Below are positions 37,018 to 45,797 of a stretch of DNA of 64,000 nt, piece by piece (the first letter of the stretch is position 1; every line of letters begins with the position of its first letter). Below the pieces are notes generated by a model. The model had not been told where the DNA came from. It ran no database searches and saw nothing but the letters and a program-made list of their open reading frames with translations. The stretch covers positions 1 to 64,000 of the forward strand of contig NZ_QKZO01000005.1 in the NCBI RefSeq assembly GCF_003254295.1, in the 5' to 3' direction. This DNA is from Rhodobacter capsulatus. GTDB taxonomy: Bacteria > Pseudomonadota > Alphaproteobacteria > Rhodobacterales > Rhodobacteraceae. Both the position numbers and the translations under genes were made by a program.

Positions 37018-37048
37018 CTGTCCTTTTTCCGCGCCCATCGTCGAACGC

Positions 37049-37624
37049 TCACTTGATGTTGCGGGGATCGATCCAGCCGACGTTGCCGTCGTCCCGCCGG
37101 TAGACCACGTTGACCCCGCCATGTTTCTCGTTGCGGAAGACCAGAAGCGGCTTCGTCGAAAGTTCCATCTGCATCACCGCCTCGCCGACCGAGATCGTGG
37201 GGACTTTCGTCTCCATCTCGGCGACGATCACCGGCGCCGTGCTCTCGCCATCGGGTTCCGTCTCGTCATCTTCCGCGGCGAGGACATACAGGCCCGCGGC
37301 ATCGAATTCAACCGGCGTCACGCGTTCGCGGTGATGGTCTTTCAGGCGGCGCTTGTGCCGGCGCAGCTGCTTGTCCATCTTTTCGCGGCAGGCCTCAAAC
37401 GCGGCATAAACCTCGCCCGCGCGGCCCGCGGCCGAAGCGGTCAGACCCGTGGACAGGTGCACGGTGATTTCGCAGGAATATTCATGCGAGGTGCGCGAAA
37501 ACACCACCGTCGCATCGGTGGGTCGCTGCATGTATTTGTCGACCGTTTCCCCCAATTCGGTCTTCACATGGGTTTGCAGGGCTTCGCCAACGTCGAGCTG
37601 TTTTCCGCTGATCTGATAACGCAT
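37049..37624 (-). CDS. hpf: Ribosome hibernation promoting factor, long form
   Basis: Protein of 191 residues that binds the 30S subunit and dimerises ribosomes in stationary phase. The N-terminal domain (1-105) starts MRYQISGKQLDVGEALQTHV and has the basic helix EKMDKQLRRHKRRLKDHH. The C-terminal dimerisation domain (about 130-190) is seen in VGEAVMQMELSTKPLLVFRN and VVYRRDDGNVGWIDP. The start follows AAGGAG. It is 31 bp from ptsN, so the two are probably one unit transcribed from the promoter at 37791-37819. Confidence 0.95.
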   Translation of the reverse strand: MRYQISGKQLDVGEALQTHVKTELGETVDKYMQRPTDATVVFSRTSHEYSCEITVHLSTGLTASAAGRAGEVYAAFEACREKMDKQLRRHKRRLKDHHRERVTPVEFDAAGLYVLAAEDDETEPDGESTAPVIVAEMETKVPTISVGEAVMQMELSTKPLLVFRNEKHGGVNVVYRRDDGNVGWIDPRNIK

Positions 37625-37790
37625 GGCTTCTCCTTCACGTCATTTTCCCGCAACCGGCATGCTCTGTCCGGAATGCGAGGTGGTTGAACTCTTCTTTGAA
37701 ACCGGGGAGGTCGAGCCCCAAAACCGGAGCGGGCCGGGAATCGGGCCGAACGGGGAACAGGGCGAGGGTGCGTTGGTGCACATACCCCGT

Positions 37791-37819
37791 ATTTGGGAAC
37801 GGAACCGCGGGGCTGTCAA
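37791..37819 (-). promoter_or_regulatory. Candidate promoter of hpf-ptsN
   Basis: On the minus strand TTGACA (37819-37814) and CCCAAAT (37797-37791) are 16 bp apart. The -35 is perfect consensus; the -10 fits the heat-shock sigma pattern (CCCATnT) better than TATAAT. The 226-bp gap 37625-37850 between lptB and hpf has no gene that I would defend. Confidence 0.4.
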
Positions 37820-37850
37820 CTGCCCGAACGCATCCTTTGTGAAACCTTTG

Positions 37851-38609
37851 TTACTGAATCCGGAAATTCTCGCCGAGGTAGACGCGGCGGACGTTTTCAT
37901 CCCGCACCACCTCTTCGGTGCGGCCCGACATCAGCACCCGGCCATCGTGAAGGATATAAGCCCGATCGACGATTTCCAGCGTTTCCCGGACGTTGTGATC
38001 GGTGATCAGCACGCCGATGCCGCGCTCCTTCAGATGCGACACCAGGGCGCGGATCTCCGCCACCGCAATCGGGTCGACCCCTGCAAAGGGTTCATCCAGA
38101 AGCAGATATTTCGGGTCAGCCGCCAGACAGCGGGCGATCTCCACCCGCCGCCGCTCGCCCCCCGACAGCGCCAGCGCGGGCGCCTGCCGCAGATGGGTGA
38201 TGGCGAAATCGCCGAGCAGTTCTTCCAGCCGCTCGCGGCGGTGGTGCGGATCGGCGAGCGCGATTTCCAGCACCGCCATGATGTTCTGCTCCACCGTCAG
38301 GCCACGGAAGATCGAGGCCTCCTGCGGCAGATAGCCGATGCCCAGCCGGGCGCGGCGATACATCGGCAGCCCGGTCGCGTCGATCCCGTCGATGCTGACC
38401 CGCCCGGCATCGGGCGCCACCAGCCCGGCGATGGCGTAAAAACAGGTGGTCTTGCCCGACCCGTTCGGACCGAGCAGCGCCACCACCTCGCCGCGTTCCA
38501 GCCGCAATGACACATCGCGCAGCACCAGCCGCTTGCGATAACTCTTGCGCAGGCTGGTGACATCCAGCCCGGTCAGGCTTTCGGTGCCGATCCGCTTCGC
38601 CTCGGTCAT
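37851..38609 (-). CDS. lptB: LPS export ABC transporter ATP-binding protein
   Basis: ATPase of the LptB2FG complex that extracts LPS from the inner membrane. It has 252 residues. Walker A GPNGSGKTTC is near residues 47-56, YLPQEASIFRGL includes the Q-loop, ALSGGERRRVEIARCL is the signature at about 147-162, and LLLDEPFAGVDP is Walker B. The H-loop is TDHNVRET. The gene overlaps lptA by four bases (ATGA), giving the standard lptC-lptA-lptB order. LptF and LptG are elsewhere. Confidence 0.96.
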   Translation of the reverse strand: MTEAKRIGTESLTGLDVTSLRKSYRKRLVLRDVSLRLERGEVVALLGPNGSGKTTCFYAIAGLVAPDAGRVSIDGIDATGLPMYRRARLGIGYLPQEASIFRGLTVEQNIMAVLEIALADPHHRRERLEELLGDFAITHLRQAPALALSGGERRRVEIARCLAADPKYLLLDEPFAGVDPIAVAEIRALVSHLKERGIGVLITDHNVRETLEIVDRAYILHDGRVLMSGRTEEVVRDENVRRVYLGENFRIQ

Positions 38610-39091
38610 CGGGTTTCCCCCGGTTGCAGGATGGTCCGCACGCGGCCGTCCATCCGCCCGGTGCCGGTCTTCAGATCGATCGTCATGTGCTGCCCCGACA
38701 GCACGTTCTGCCCCTGGGTCAACAGCACGTCGCCGGTCAGTTCGACCGCGCCCGCGGCGACCTCATAGACGGCTTCGCGGGCTTCGGCGGCATCCTTGCC
38801 GGAAACCAGCGTCACCCCGCCCGAGGCATGAAGCTTCGCGATCCTGCTGCGGTCGGCGCCATATTCGACCTCGACCCGGTCGGCCTTCAGCCGCATCGAC
38901 CCCTGCACGATCAGCACATTGCCGGTGAACACCGCAGCGCCATCGGCCTGATGCACCGAGAGGCTGTCGGCCGTCACCTCCACCTGCGCGCCGGTGTCGG
39001 TGCGCAGGCCGGGAAAGGCGACCTCCTGAGCCAGGGCCGCCCCGCAGGCAAGGGCAAGGGTCAGACCGGCAAGGGCAGGCAGAAAGCGCAT
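38606..39091 (-). CDS. lptA: LPS transport periplasmic protein LptA
   Basis: Periplasmic bridge protein of 161 residues that passes LPS from LptC to LptD. A signal peptide MRFLPALAGLTLALACGAALAQ is followed by the OstA-like beta-jellyroll, with VEVTADSLSVHQADGAAVF and the LSGQHMTIDLKTGTGRMDG repeat. It is placed between lptC and lptB and overlaps lptB by four bases, implying coupled translation. Confidence 0.92.
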   Translation of the reverse strand: MRFLPALAGLTLALACGAALAQEVAFPGLRTDTGAQVEVTADSLSVHQADGAAVFTGNVLIVQGSMRLKADRVEVEYGADRSRIAKLHASGGVTLVSGKDAAEAREAVYEVAAGAVELTGDVLLTQGQNVLSGQHMTIDLKTGTGRMDGRVRTILQPGETR

Positions 39092-39098
39092 CGGAACC

Positions 39099-39701
39099 TC
39101 ATTTCTGCGGGTGATATATCAGCTTCACACCGCCTTGGAACACCAGATCCGAGCCGGTTTGTGCATCCTTGCGGTCAATCTGCATCCGTCCGGCCTGCAA
39201 GCTGCCAAAGGGCGCCTCGGCCGAGACCGCGCCCGGCGCGGTGATCGCGGTGCGGTCGGTCGCCATGTCGAGCTGCTCGGTCGCGATCCGGTAGCCCGAG
39301 GTGGTCTGCACCGCCACGCCGTCGCGCAGCCGGATCTGCCCGGCCGCGGGATCGATCCGGCCGGATTTCGCGCGCAGGTCGGTGACGACGCCCGACCCTT
39401 CCTCCAGCCTCGCGATGATCTGGCTGGCCGAGGCGCCATGGCCCGCGGCATCGGGGGCGGCGGTCGCGGCCCGCACCGTCAGCGCCGCGCCGTCTTCGGT
39501 CATGCCGGAAAACTCGGGCGCGGTCAGGCGCTGCTCGCGCGCAAGCGTGGTGACATCGACCTTGGAATAGATCGCCGCCGTCGTCGGATCGGCCTTGCCG
39601 GAAAACAGGAACAGCGTCGAAAGCAGCACCAGCGCGCTCAGCGGCAGGGCGATCTTCGCCCAATGCACCAGCGCGGTATGGCGGCTCTCGGCGGTCATCA
39701 C
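39099..39701 (-). CDS. lptC: LPS export protein LptC
   Basis: Bitopic inner-membrane protein of 200 residues that receives LPS from LptBFG. A single membrane helix lies at about 16-31 (ALPLSALVLLSTLFLF) and the rest is a periplasmic jellyroll (PEFSGMTEDGAALTVRA, LDMATDRTAITAPGAV). Sequence conservation is modest, as usual for LptC; order and topology make the call. Start overlaps the kdsD stop by four bases. Confidence 0.87.
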   Translation of the reverse strand: MMTAESRHTALVHWAKIALPLSALVLLSTLFLFSGKADPTTAAIYSKVDVTTLAREQRLTAPEFSGMTEDGAALTVRAATAAPDAAGHGASASQIIARLEEGSGVVTDLRAKSGRIDPAAGQIRLRDGVAVQTTSGYRIATEQLDMATDRTAITAPGAVSAEAPFGSLQAGRMQIDRKDAQTGSDLVFQGGVKLIYHPQK

Positions 39702-40654
39702 ACCACCCCGGCGCGCAGACAGTCGTGGATATGCAGGATGCCGACCGGGCGGCCGTCCTCGACCGCGAAGAGGCAGGTGATCTTGCTGTCGTTCATCACC
39801 GCCACCGCGGCCTCGGCCAGCGCGGTGGGGGCGATGGAGCGCGGCGTGCGGGTCATCACCTCGGCCACGCTGCGCGACAAAAGCCCGTCCATGTGGCGGC
39901 GCAGGTCGCCATCGGTGACGATGCCGATCAGCCGCCCCTCGGCATCGGTGACGCCGACGACGCCGAAACCCTTTTGGCTGATGATCAACAGCGCCTCGGG
40001 CATCGGCGTCGTGCCGGTCACCAGCGGCATGTCCCGGTGCATCAGATCCGCGACTTTCGACAGCCGCGCGCCGAGCTTGCCGCCGGGGTGGAAGGTGCGG
40101 AAATGTTCGGGGGTGAACTGGCGATGCTCCATCAGCGCCACGGCGAGCGCATCGCCCAGCGCCAGCGTCATCGTCGTCGAGGTGGTGGGCACGACGCCGG
40201 TGCCGCAGGCCTCGGCCGCCTGCGGCAGCACCAGCGCCACATCGGCCTGCCGCAGCAGGGTCGAATCGGGCCGTGCGGCGACGCCGATCAGCGGAATGGA
40301 AAAGCGGCGGGTATGAGCGATCAGATCCGCCAGCTCGGGCGTCTCGCCCGAATTCGACAGCACCAGCGCCACATCCTCGCGCGTGACCATGCCCAGATCG
40401 CCATGGCTCGCCTCGGCCGGATGCACGAATTGCGCGGGCGTGCCGGTGCTGGCCAGCGTCGCCGCGATCTTGCGCGCGATATGGCCCGACTTGCCCATGC
40501 CCGAAACGATCACCCGCCCGCGCGCGGAGAGGATCATCTGCACCGCCGCGCCAAAGGCGCCATCCAGACTTTCGGCCAGCGCCTGCAGCCCGGCGATCTC
40601 GATCTCGATCACCCGCCGGGCGGTATCGGCGAAATCAGTGGTGGAAGATGTCAT
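39698..40654 (-). CDS. kdsD: Arabinose-5-phosphate isomerase (KpsF/GutQ family)
   Basis: Isomerises ribulose 5-phosphate to arabinose 5-phosphate, first step to Kdo. It has 318 residues. The N-terminal SIS domain (about 35-175) has GRVIVSGMGKSGHIARKIAATLASTG with Lys and Ser for sugar phosphate, and VLSNSGET. Two CBS domains follow (from about 205 to the end), typical of the full-length form. The gene overlaps rnd at the start and lptC at the end, tying Kdo supply to LPS transport. Confidence 0.95.
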   Translation of the reverse strand: MTSSTTDFADTARRVIEIEIAGLQALAESLDGAFGAAVQMILSARGRVIVSGMGKSGHIARKIAATLASTGTPAQFVHPAEASHGDLGMVTREDVALVLSNSGETPELADLIAHTRRFSIPLIGVAARPDSTLLRQADVALVLPQAAEACGTGVVPTTSTTMTLALGDALAVALMEHRQFTPEHFRTFHPGGKLGARLSKVADLMHRDMPLVTGTTPMPEALLIISQKGFGVVGVTDAEGRLIGIVTDGDLRRHMDGLLSRSVAEVMTRTPRSIAPTALAEAAVAVMNDSKITCLFAVEDGRPVGILHIHDCLRAGVV

Positions 40655-41249
40655 TCGGTTCCTCCCAGCCCATCAGGTCCAGCCGGGCCCGGGCGGGCAG
40701 GAAGTCGAAACAGGCCTGCGCCAGCTCGGTCCGGCCCTCACGGGCAAGCCGCGTCACCAGCGCCGCTTTCAGCTGGTGCAGGTAAAGCACGTCCGAGGCG
40801 GCATAGTCGAGCTGCGCCGCGGTCAGCTCCGCCGCGCCCCAGTCCGAGGTCTGCTGCTGCTTCGACACATCGACGCCCACCAGATCGGCCAGAAGATATT
40901 TCAGCCCGTGCCGGTCGGTGAAGGTCCGCACCATCTTCGAGGCGATCTTGGTGCAGAAAACCGGCGCGGTCACCACGCCGAAGGCATTGTACAGCGCGGC
41001 GATGTCGAAGCGGGCGAAGTGGAAAAGCTTCTCCACCTTCGGATCGGCCAGCATGGCGCAAAGCCGCGGCGCCTCGGTCTGGCCCTTCGCGATCTGCACC
41101 AGATGCGCGGTGCCATCGCCCGAGGACATCTGCACGAGGCATAGCCGGTCACGGCGCGGATCAAGCCCCATGGTTTCGGTATCGATGGCGACGACGGGGC
41201 CAAGATCAAGCCCCTCGGGCAGGTCGTTCTGATGCAGATGAATGGTCAC
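40635..41249 (-). CDS. rnd: Short ribonuclease D-like 3'-5' exonuclease
   Basis: DEDD-type exonuclease of 204 residues. ExoI motif VAIDTETMGLDP is around residues 19-30, ExoII in HFARFDIAAL, and ExoIII in LDYAASDVLYLHQL with the Tyr of the DEDDy subclass. It has no HRDC domain, so it is half the length of E. coli RNase D, as is common in alphaproteobacteria. The start is taken at GTG (41249) after AAGGA. The last 20 bases overlap the kdsD start. Confidence 0.9.
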   Translation of the reverse strand: MTIHLHQNDLPEGLDLGPVVAIDTETMGLDPRRDRLCLVQMSSGDGTAHLVQIAKGQTEAPRLCAMLADPKVEKLFHFARFDIAALYNAFGVVTAPVFCTKIASKMVRTFTDRHGLKYLLADLVGVDVSKQQQTSDWGAAELTAAQLDYAASDVLYLHQLKAALVTRLAREGRTELAQACFDFLPARARLDLMGWEEPNDIFHH

Positions 41250-41354
41250 GGGCAGTCCTTTCGCGACGTTTCGCGCAGATATACAGAGTTTGCCCGGGCT
41301 TTGCCACGCCCGACGGGTCACGGCGCGGTGACGCGGCCGAAAACCGCGCCCGGC

Positions 41355-42320
41355 TCAGCGCCCCGCCCCGGAGGCCGCCGCCGGGATCGCCGCCGAGACC
41401 AGCGAGGGCGGCAGGCCGAATTCCCGCCGGAACGCGGTGGCGAAGCTCTCGACCGAGACGAAGCCGGCCAGATGGGCGGCCTCGCGCACGCTCGTCCCGC
41501 CGCGCAGCGCGGCCTCGGCCCGGCGCAGCCGCAGGCCCCTGATCCGCGCCTTGGCCGAGAGGCCATAGGCGCGCTGAAACAGCCGCTGCAGGGACGACAG
41601 GCTCATCCCCGCCTCCTCGGCGATCTGCGCCAGATCGGGCATCGGTCCGGGGCGCAGCGCCCGATCCTCCAGCCGACGCAGCCGTTCGGTCTCGGCCGGG
41701 CGCAGCGCCCCGGGGGCGGCGGTCAACCGCGTCATCAGCCCCGCGACAAGGCCGAAGACCCGCGCCTCGCGCAACAGCAGGCGGCAGGGATCCTCCGGCC
41801 CGCCCGGCAGATCAAGCGCCACCAGCTCCTCGGCCATCGCGGTTTCGGCCGCCGTCGCGGGCCAGGTTTCGTGCCGGAAATTCGCCCCGGCCAGAACCTG
41901 CTCGGCCGGAATGCCGCGCGCGGCGAGCCAGTCCCAGCCGATGTCGATGCTGACCTTGCGCAGATGATCGCCCGCCCGCGCCCGGCGCAGGAAGGGCGCC
42001 GCCGCGCCCAGCGCGTAAAAGGCCAGCCGCGCGGGATCTTCGGCCCGCCGTTCCAGCCGCAACCGATGCGGCCCGATGAAAGCCTCGGCGCTGCCCGCAA
42101 GGATCAGATGCAGCACCACCCCCGGCGCGCGCAGGATCCGGGTTTCGAAATCGGTCGCGGCTTTCGCATCCAATGTGTGCAGCCGCAGCCCCGAGGGCAG
42201 ATGCCCCGCAATCCGCATGCCCTCCAGCGCCACGCGCTCGGGGCGAATCGTGGCACCGAACTCTGCCCCCGACAGATGCGCCCCGGCGGCTATGTCCTGC
42301 AGCAGGATCGAACGGGTCAT
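41355..42320 (-). CDS. AraC family transcriptional regulator
   Basis: Regulator of 321 residues. The C-terminal double helix-turn-helix (about 215-310) includes IAEEAGMSLSSLQRLFQRAYG and the AHLAGFVSVESFATAFRREFG motif. The N-terminal half is a non-cupin-like sensor as in PchR/AlcR-type siderophore regulators. The ATG at 42320 gives MTRSILLQDIAAG; the frame remains open much further upstream only as antisense to the receptor gene. It is divergent from a TonB-dependent siderophore receptor, and that receptor and the following transport genes are its probable targets. The 126-bp shared promoter region has an AT-rich block at 42402-42432. Confidence 0.9.
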   Translation of the reverse strand: MTRSILLQDIAAGAHLSGAEFGATIRPERVALEGMRIAGHLPSGLRLHTLDAKAATDFETRILRAPGVVLHLILAGSAEAFIGPHRLRLERRAEDPARLAFYALGAAAPFLRRARAGDHLRKVSIDIGWDWLAARGIPAEQVLAGANFRHETWPATAAETAMAEELVALDLPGGPEDPCRLLLREARVFGLVAGLMTRLTAAPGALRPAETERLRRLEDRALRPGPMPDLAQIAEEAGMSLSSLQRLFQRAYGLSAKARIRGLRLRRAEAALRGGTSVREAAHLAGFVSVESFATAFRREFGLPPSLVSAAIPAAASGAGR

Positions 42321-42446
42321 CGCAGCCCCAGTCTGACGGTTTCGACAAGCAGTTTGACGGTTTTCGCAAGCCCGGCCCGTGGCGGCGCCGACCTTGGCCC
42401 GATTATATATTACAAAAATTATCGGATATAAAGACGAGGAACCGGA

Positions 42447-44555
42447 ATGCCGAGAATGACGATCCGCAGCGCGCTTTTCCTGGGCACCGCGCTGATCGCG
42501 CCGCTGCTTGCGGGCGGGGCCTGGGCCGAGGACAGCACCGATCTTGGCGCGATCACCGTCAAGGGCGCCAGCTACGAGACCGAGGGCTCGGACAGCTACA
42601 AGAGCGGGCTGATCTCGGTCGGTGAAAAGGCGGCAATGACGCCGCGCGAAGTGCCGCAATCGACCTCGGTCGTGACCCGCAAGCAGATCGAGGACGGTGG
42701 CTATACCGCGCTGGAAACCGCGATCGAGAACACCCCGGGCCTGCTGGTGCTGTCGAATGACATCGGCCGGTCCTCGCTGTTCTCGCGCGGGTTCGAGCTG
42801 GACTATCTTTATTACGACGGCCTGCCCGCACCGGTCAGCTCGATCTATGGCACGCAGCCGGATCTGTCGATCGTCGACCATGTCGAAGTGCTCAAGGGGC
42901 CCTCGGGGCTGTTCATCGGCGCGGGCTCGCCTGCGGGGGCGGTGAACATGCGGCTGAAACAGGCGAACCGGACCGAGCCGGGCGGGTCGGTCACCGCCAC
43001 CGTCACCTCGGTCGGGCAAAAGCGGCTGGAGCTGGATTACGGCGGCGCATTGAATGCCGCGGGCAATCTGCGCGGCCGGGTGGTGGCGGCCCATGCGGCG
43101 GGCGACGGCTTTGTCGACAAACAGGAAAACGGCGTCGATCAGCTTTATGGCGCGCTGGCCTGGGACATCGGCCCGAACACAACCGCGACCTTCTCGATCT
43201 CGAACATGCGCCGCGACATCGCACCTTACAACGGCCTGCCGACCCGGGCCGACGGCACGCTGCTGTGGCTTGATCCGGCGGTCACCACCGCCGCCGACTG
43301 GAACCGCTTCGACAATGACGTGACCGATGGCGTCGCCGCGCTCGAGCATCGCTTCGACAATGGCGTCCGGGTCAAGACCAGCCTGCGCCGCTCGCACCAG
43401 ACCGGCGATTTCCTTTATGCCTATACCGGCACGGCGGCGGCGGCCGACAATACCGTGTCGCGGCTCTCCTGGATCGCGCGCGATTTCACCCATGACACCA
43501 CCGCCTTCGACGCCCATGCCGAACTGCCCTTCGCGCTCGGCGGCTGGGAGGGTCTGGCGATCCTTGGCGTCGATGCGCAAAACAGCGACACAAATCTGCG
43601 CGTCGCCTCGGGCAGCTTTTCCGGCAGCTGGGATCTGGACAACTGGGACACTTCGGGGCTGGCCGCGCCGAGCGTGACCTATGGGCCGGTGGCGACGACC
43701 GACACCACCTCGCGCGGGGTCTATGCGCAGGGTCGGCTGAAACCGACCGACCGGCTGACGCTGATGGGAGGCACCCGGCTGAGCTGGCATGATGTCGACT
43801 CGGTCTCGGCCAGTGGCTTGCGGACGCAGGTGGGCGTGGATGCCCATCCGACGCCCTTTGCCGGGGTGACCTTCGATCTGACCCCCGAGACGACGCTTTA
43901 CGCCAGCTACACCGAGATCTTCCAGACCCAGACCGCGCTGGATGCGGCGGGCCGGGTGCTCGATCCGCTCGAAGGGCAGCAGATCGAGATCGGCGCCAAG
44001 GCGACGCTGGGCGCGGGGCTCGATGTCTCCGCCGCGCTGTTCCAGCTCGATCAGGTGAACCGGGCGCAGACGGTGCCGGGCACCACCTATGCCGTGGCCG
44101 AGGGCGAAGTGCGGATGCGCGGCTTCGAGATCGAAGCGGCGGGCGAGATCGGCCCCGCGCTGCATCTGGCGGGCGGATACACGTATTCGACCTCGGAATA
44201 TCGCAACGGCCCCACCGCGGGCGAGCAGTTCTCGACCTATACGCCGCGGCACATGCTGAAGCTTTCGGCCGAATATGACGTGACCGAGGGGGCGCTGGCC
44301 GACTGGTCCTTTGGCGGGCAATGGCGGGCGGTCTCGGGCTTCTCCTCGGTCTCGGGCACGACCACGATCCGCGCCCCGGGCCATGGCGTGCTGGATCTGA
44401 CGGCGAAACGGCAGCTGAACGACCTGACCGATCTGCGGCTGACGGTCTCGAACGTGCTGGACAAGGATTACTATTCCCGCGTCGGCGGCCCGACCGTCTT
44501 CAACTTCCGCGGCGAGCCCCGCGCCGTCTCGCTGGCGCTGACGCGGCGGTTCTGA
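42447..44555 (+). CDS. TonB-dependent siderophore receptor
   Basis: Outer-membrane receptor of 702 residues. Signal peptide at about 1-26 (ALIAPLLAGGAWAEDS), TonB box-like GAITVKG right after, plug domain (about 45-160) with PQSTSVVTRKQIEDG and IENTPGLLV, then the beta-barrel ending in the canonical Phe (ALTRRF). The plug matches the FhuA/FpvA siderophore-receptor subfamily. It overlaps the esterase gene by one base (TGATG). A good ribosome-binding site GAGGAA is present. Regulation by the divergent AraC protein is likely. Confidence 0.93.
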   Translation: MPRMTIRSALFLGTALIAPLLAGGAWAEDSTDLGAITVKGASYETEGSDSYKSGLISVGEKAAMTPREVPQSTSVVTRKQIEDGGYTALETAIENTPGLLVLSNDIGRSSLFSRGFELDYLYYDGLPAPVSSIYGTQPDLSIVDHVEVLKGPSGLFIGAGSPAGAVNMRLKQANRTEPGGSVTATVTSVGQKRLELDYGGALNAAGNLRGRVVAAHAAGDGFVDKQENGVDQLYGALAWDIGPNTTATFSISNMRRDIAPYNGLPTRADGTLLWLDPAVTTAADWNRFDNDVTDGVAALEHRFDNGVRVKTSLRRSHQTGDFLYAYTGTAAAADNTVSRLSWIARDFTHDTTAFDAHAELPFALGGWEGLAILGVDAQNSDTNLRVASGSFSGSWDLDNWDTSGLAAPSVTYGPVATTDTTSRGVYAQGRLKPTDRLTLMGGTRLSWHDVDSVSASGLRTQVGVDAHPTPFAGVTFDLTPETTLYASYTEIFQTQTALDAAGRVLDPLEGQQIEIGAKATLGAGLDVSAALFQLDQVNRAQTVPGTTYAVAEGEVRMRGFEIEAAGEIGPALHLAGGYTYSTSEYRNGPTAGEQFSTYTPRHMLKLSAEYDVTEGALADWSFGGQWRAVSGFSSVSGTTTIRAPGHGVLDLTAKRQLNDLTDLRLTVSNVLDKDYYSRVGGPTVFNFRGEPRAVSLALTRRF

Positions 44556-45376
44556 TGCGGCGGGTGCTGGGCTTGATGCTGGTTCTGGGCGGCACGGGGG
44601 CGGCCGCCCAGCCTGTCGGGACGGTGCAGGATCTGGGACCGGCGCTGGTGCTCGACCGCACCGCCCGGTTCGAGATCGCCGCGCCGCAGGGGCCGCTCGC
44701 CGTGGTGGTGGGCTGGCCCGACGCGCCGCCCCCGCCCGAGGGCTACGGCATCATCTATGCCCTTGATGCGGGCTGGAGTTTCGCAACCCTGCGCGAGGCG
44801 CTGGTGCTGCAAGGCTCGGCGCAGGCGGCGGGGCCGGTGCGGCCGACGGTGGTGGTGGGGATCGGCTGGCCCGGGCCGGGGCTGATCGATCTGGCGCGGC
44901 GCGGCCCCGATCTGATCGAGGCCCCGGGGGCGGCGGCAACGCTTGCGCTGCTGACCGAGACGATCCTGCCGCGGGTCGAGGCGGTGCTGCCCGTCGATCC
45001 GCGGCACCGGATGGTGCTGGGCCATTCCTATGGCGGCGCCTTTGCGCTGCGGGCGGGCTTTGCGCGGCCCGATCTTTTCAGCCATGTCGCGGCGGGCAGC
45101 CCCTCGCTCTGGACCGATCCGGGGGCTTACGCGCCGCCGCCCGGGCCGCGCCCGGCGGTGCTCTTGACGATCGGCGCGCTGGAACGGCCCGCTGCGGCCA
45201 AGGCGGCCGGGATCGCCCCCGACCGGGTGCAACGGCTGACAGAGCGCGACATGGCGGGCCGGGCCGGGCGGCTGGCGCAGGATCTGGGCACCGACCTGCA
45301 GGAAATCCCCGGTCAGGGTCATGGCGGCTCTGTCCCGGGGTTTCTGGCTGCCGCGGTCAGCTTCCTGTGGCGCTGA
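44555..45376 (+). CDS. Periplasmic siderophore esterase (IroE/Fes-like)
   Basis: Alpha/beta hydrolase of 273 residues. A signal peptide (MRRVLGLMLVLGGTGAAAQP) directs it to the periplasm. The nucleophile elbow is GHSYGG near residue 152, an Asp/His end is seen in GQGHGGSVPGF. The YALDAGWSF and SPSLW segments match the esterase D-like family that includes IroE and BesA. It would trim tri-ester catecholate siderophores such as enterobactin during uptake. Directly coupled to the receptor gene. Confidence 0.83.
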   Translation: MRRVLGLMLVLGGTGAAAQPVGTVQDLGPALVLDRTARFEIAAPQGPLAVVVGWPDAPPPPEGYGIIYALDAGWSFATLREALVLQGSAQAAGPVRPTVVVGIGWPGPGLIDLARRGPDLIEAPGAAATLALLTETILPRVEAVLPVDPRHRMVLGHSYGGAFALRAGFARPDLFSHVAAGSPSLWTDPGAYAPPPGPRPAVLLTIGALERPAAAKAAGIAPDRVQRLTERDMAGRAGRLAQDLGTDLQEIPGQGHGGSVPGFLAAAVSFLWR

Positions 45377-45378
45377 TC

Positions 45379-45687
45379 TCAGTCGGCCTCAATCGGCCCG
45401 GCCTCGATCTGCCAGCACAGCCCGGTGAACCCCTCGCGATGGGCAAAGGTCACCAGATGGCTGTCGACGACGAAGCGCGACTGGATCATCGCCTTGGCAT
45501 CCTCGGCGGTGATCCGCACCACAAGCGCATCAGCCTCGGCGCGCAGGCTGACCGGGCCCGAGGGCAGCGCCGCCTGCCCCTGCCCCTCGTCCCAGTCCGC
45601 GGGAACCTTGTGGGAGAAATGCTTGCACAGCTGCGCGATGTATTTCGCCGCATGCGGGGTGGCAAAGCGGGCCGTGGTGACGATCAT
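45379..45687 (-). CDS. DUF2218 family protein
   Basis: A 102-residue protein that opens MIVTTARFATPHAAKYIAQLCKHF and holds the conserved HKVPADWDEGQG and VVRITAEDAKAM stretches of DUF2218. Members often lie next to siderophore uptake or siderophore-interacting protein genes, as here, but no activity is known. It stands inverted in the siderophore cluster, two bases after the esterase stop, and shares a 110-bp divergent promoter region with the binding-protein gene. Confidence 0.9.
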   Translation of the reverse strand: MIVTTARFATPHAAKYIAQLCKHFSHKVPADWDEGQGQAALPSGPVSLRAEADALVVRITAEDAKAMIQSRFVVDSHLVTFAHREGFTGLCWQIEAGPIEAD

Positions 45688-45797
45688 CCGTATATCCTTA
45701 GTTTTTTTGTAGGCTACCTTCTGGTCAAGACCCGGGCAAGGGGGTATCCAGCCCGGGCGAAGCCAGTTTCAGCCACGCCAGACCCCGGAGAGACCCG

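Noticed and set aside
37640-37900. Minus-strand 86-codon frame between lptB and hpf
   Set aside because: It overlaps the lptB end and the hpf promoter region, and has the Ser/Thr/Pro-rich look of non-coding GC-rich DNA.
42321-44384. Minus-strand extension of the AraC regulator frame through the siderophore receptor
   Set aside because: The composition is typical of antisense GC-rich DNA and the regulator begins at MTRSILLQDIAAG.
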